Shown here: in pieces, positions 63,944-64,000 of the stretch
How positions within the stretch are numbered: the first letter of the stretch is position 1
How the letters are laid out: every line of letters begins with the position of its first letter
Assembly: GCA_937924775.1 (NCBI GenBank)
Contig: CALDUT010000016.1
Location: forward strand, 113,235 to 177,234
Direction: 5' to 3'
Length of the DNA: 64,000 nucleotides
From: an uncultured Gemmata sp.
GTDB taxonomy: Bacteria; Planctomycetota; Planctomycetia; Gemmatales; Gemmataceae
Position numbers and translations under genes: made by a program
The notes under the pieces: model-generated
Database searches by the model: none
The model's input: only the letters and a program-made list of their open reading frames with translations
Told to the model about the DNA's origin: nothing

Positions 63944-64000
63944 TCACTCGCACAGGTCCCACCACCGCACATCGCCTTTATGGGTCGCGTAGACCAATCG
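63944..64000 (-). CDS. C-terminal end of a WD40-like gene (partial)
   Basis: The minus-strand frame entering at base 64000 encodes RLVYATHKGDVRWWDLCE and stops with TGA at 63944-63946. The G-D-V-R-W-W-D-L pattern is the typical end of a WD40 blade. The gene begins beyond the window. The 296-bp gap between it and the acyltransferase gene shows no supported gene. Confidence 0.5.
   Translation of the reverse strand, partial: RLVYATHKGDVRWWDLCE

Overview
The window looks like a chromosomal segment of a high-GC planctomycete, most likely of the Gemmataceae lineage. This rests on a TIGR02996-type repeat-companion domain protein, a Piru_Ver_Nterm/PVC-type heme-binding protein (TIGR02604/TIGR02603 type), a PEP-CTERM protein, a DUF2617 protein, an alternative GlmU-like sugar nucleotidyltransferase (TIGR03991 type), an ECF sigma factor coupled to a small membrane protein, and several r-proteins with long Ala/Pro-rich tails. 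No rRNA, tRNA, CRISPR array, insertion sequence or prophage gene was recognised. The taxonomic call is inference from family content.

Layout: 1-2511 holds the end of a secreted-type gene, DUF2617, the TIGR02996 protein and a two-gene metal module (ArsR/SmtB regulator plus His/Cys-rich protein). 2698-5972 has mnmA, a PhoD-like phosphatase and a small secreted protein. 6184-10032 (+) is an alpha-operon segment, rpmJ-rpsM-rpsK-rpsD-rpoA-rplQ, followed by an SDR gene. From 25832 down to 11150 (-) runs the S10/spc string: rpsJ-rplD-rplW-rplB-rpsS-rplV-rpsC-rplP-rpmC-rpsQ-rplN-rplX-rplE-rpsN-rpsH-rplF-rplR-rpsE-rplO-secY-adk-map. The two ribosomal arms face each other, so the alpha segment is inverted relative to the usual bacterial order. 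rplC, rpmD and infA are missing from their expected places. Most long gaps between these r-protein genes carry a perfect or near-perfect hairpin.

26091-37124 (mostly -) has a beta-lactamase-family hydrolase, a voltage-sensor-like membrane protein with a coiled coil, a ComM-type AAA+ protein, an FG-GAP protein, the alternative GlmU-like gene, a decayed zinc-ribbon membrane gene, two hypothetical proteins and a PiT phosphate transporter. A 760-bp AT-rich gap with a parS-like palindrome precedes a sulfotransferase gene. 39036-41267 encodes an apparent three-domain CobT-like/NadD-like/NAD-kinase fusion, the most striking gene of the window.

41387-64000 holds a 2-Cys peroxiredoxin, the PEP-CTERM protein, a four-gene set of small and coiled-coil membrane-anchored proteins, a Ser/Thr kinase, a GNAT enzyme, rimO, a BamA/Omp85 protein, the ECF sigma pair, a tandem FKBP isomerase, a TPR protein, the large PVC heme protein, a PQQ-type beta-propeller, a neutral-ceramidase-like hydrolase, an LpxL-type acyltransferase and the tail of a WD40-like gene. 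BamA and the LpxL-like enzyme fit a cell with a Gram-negative type outer membrane.
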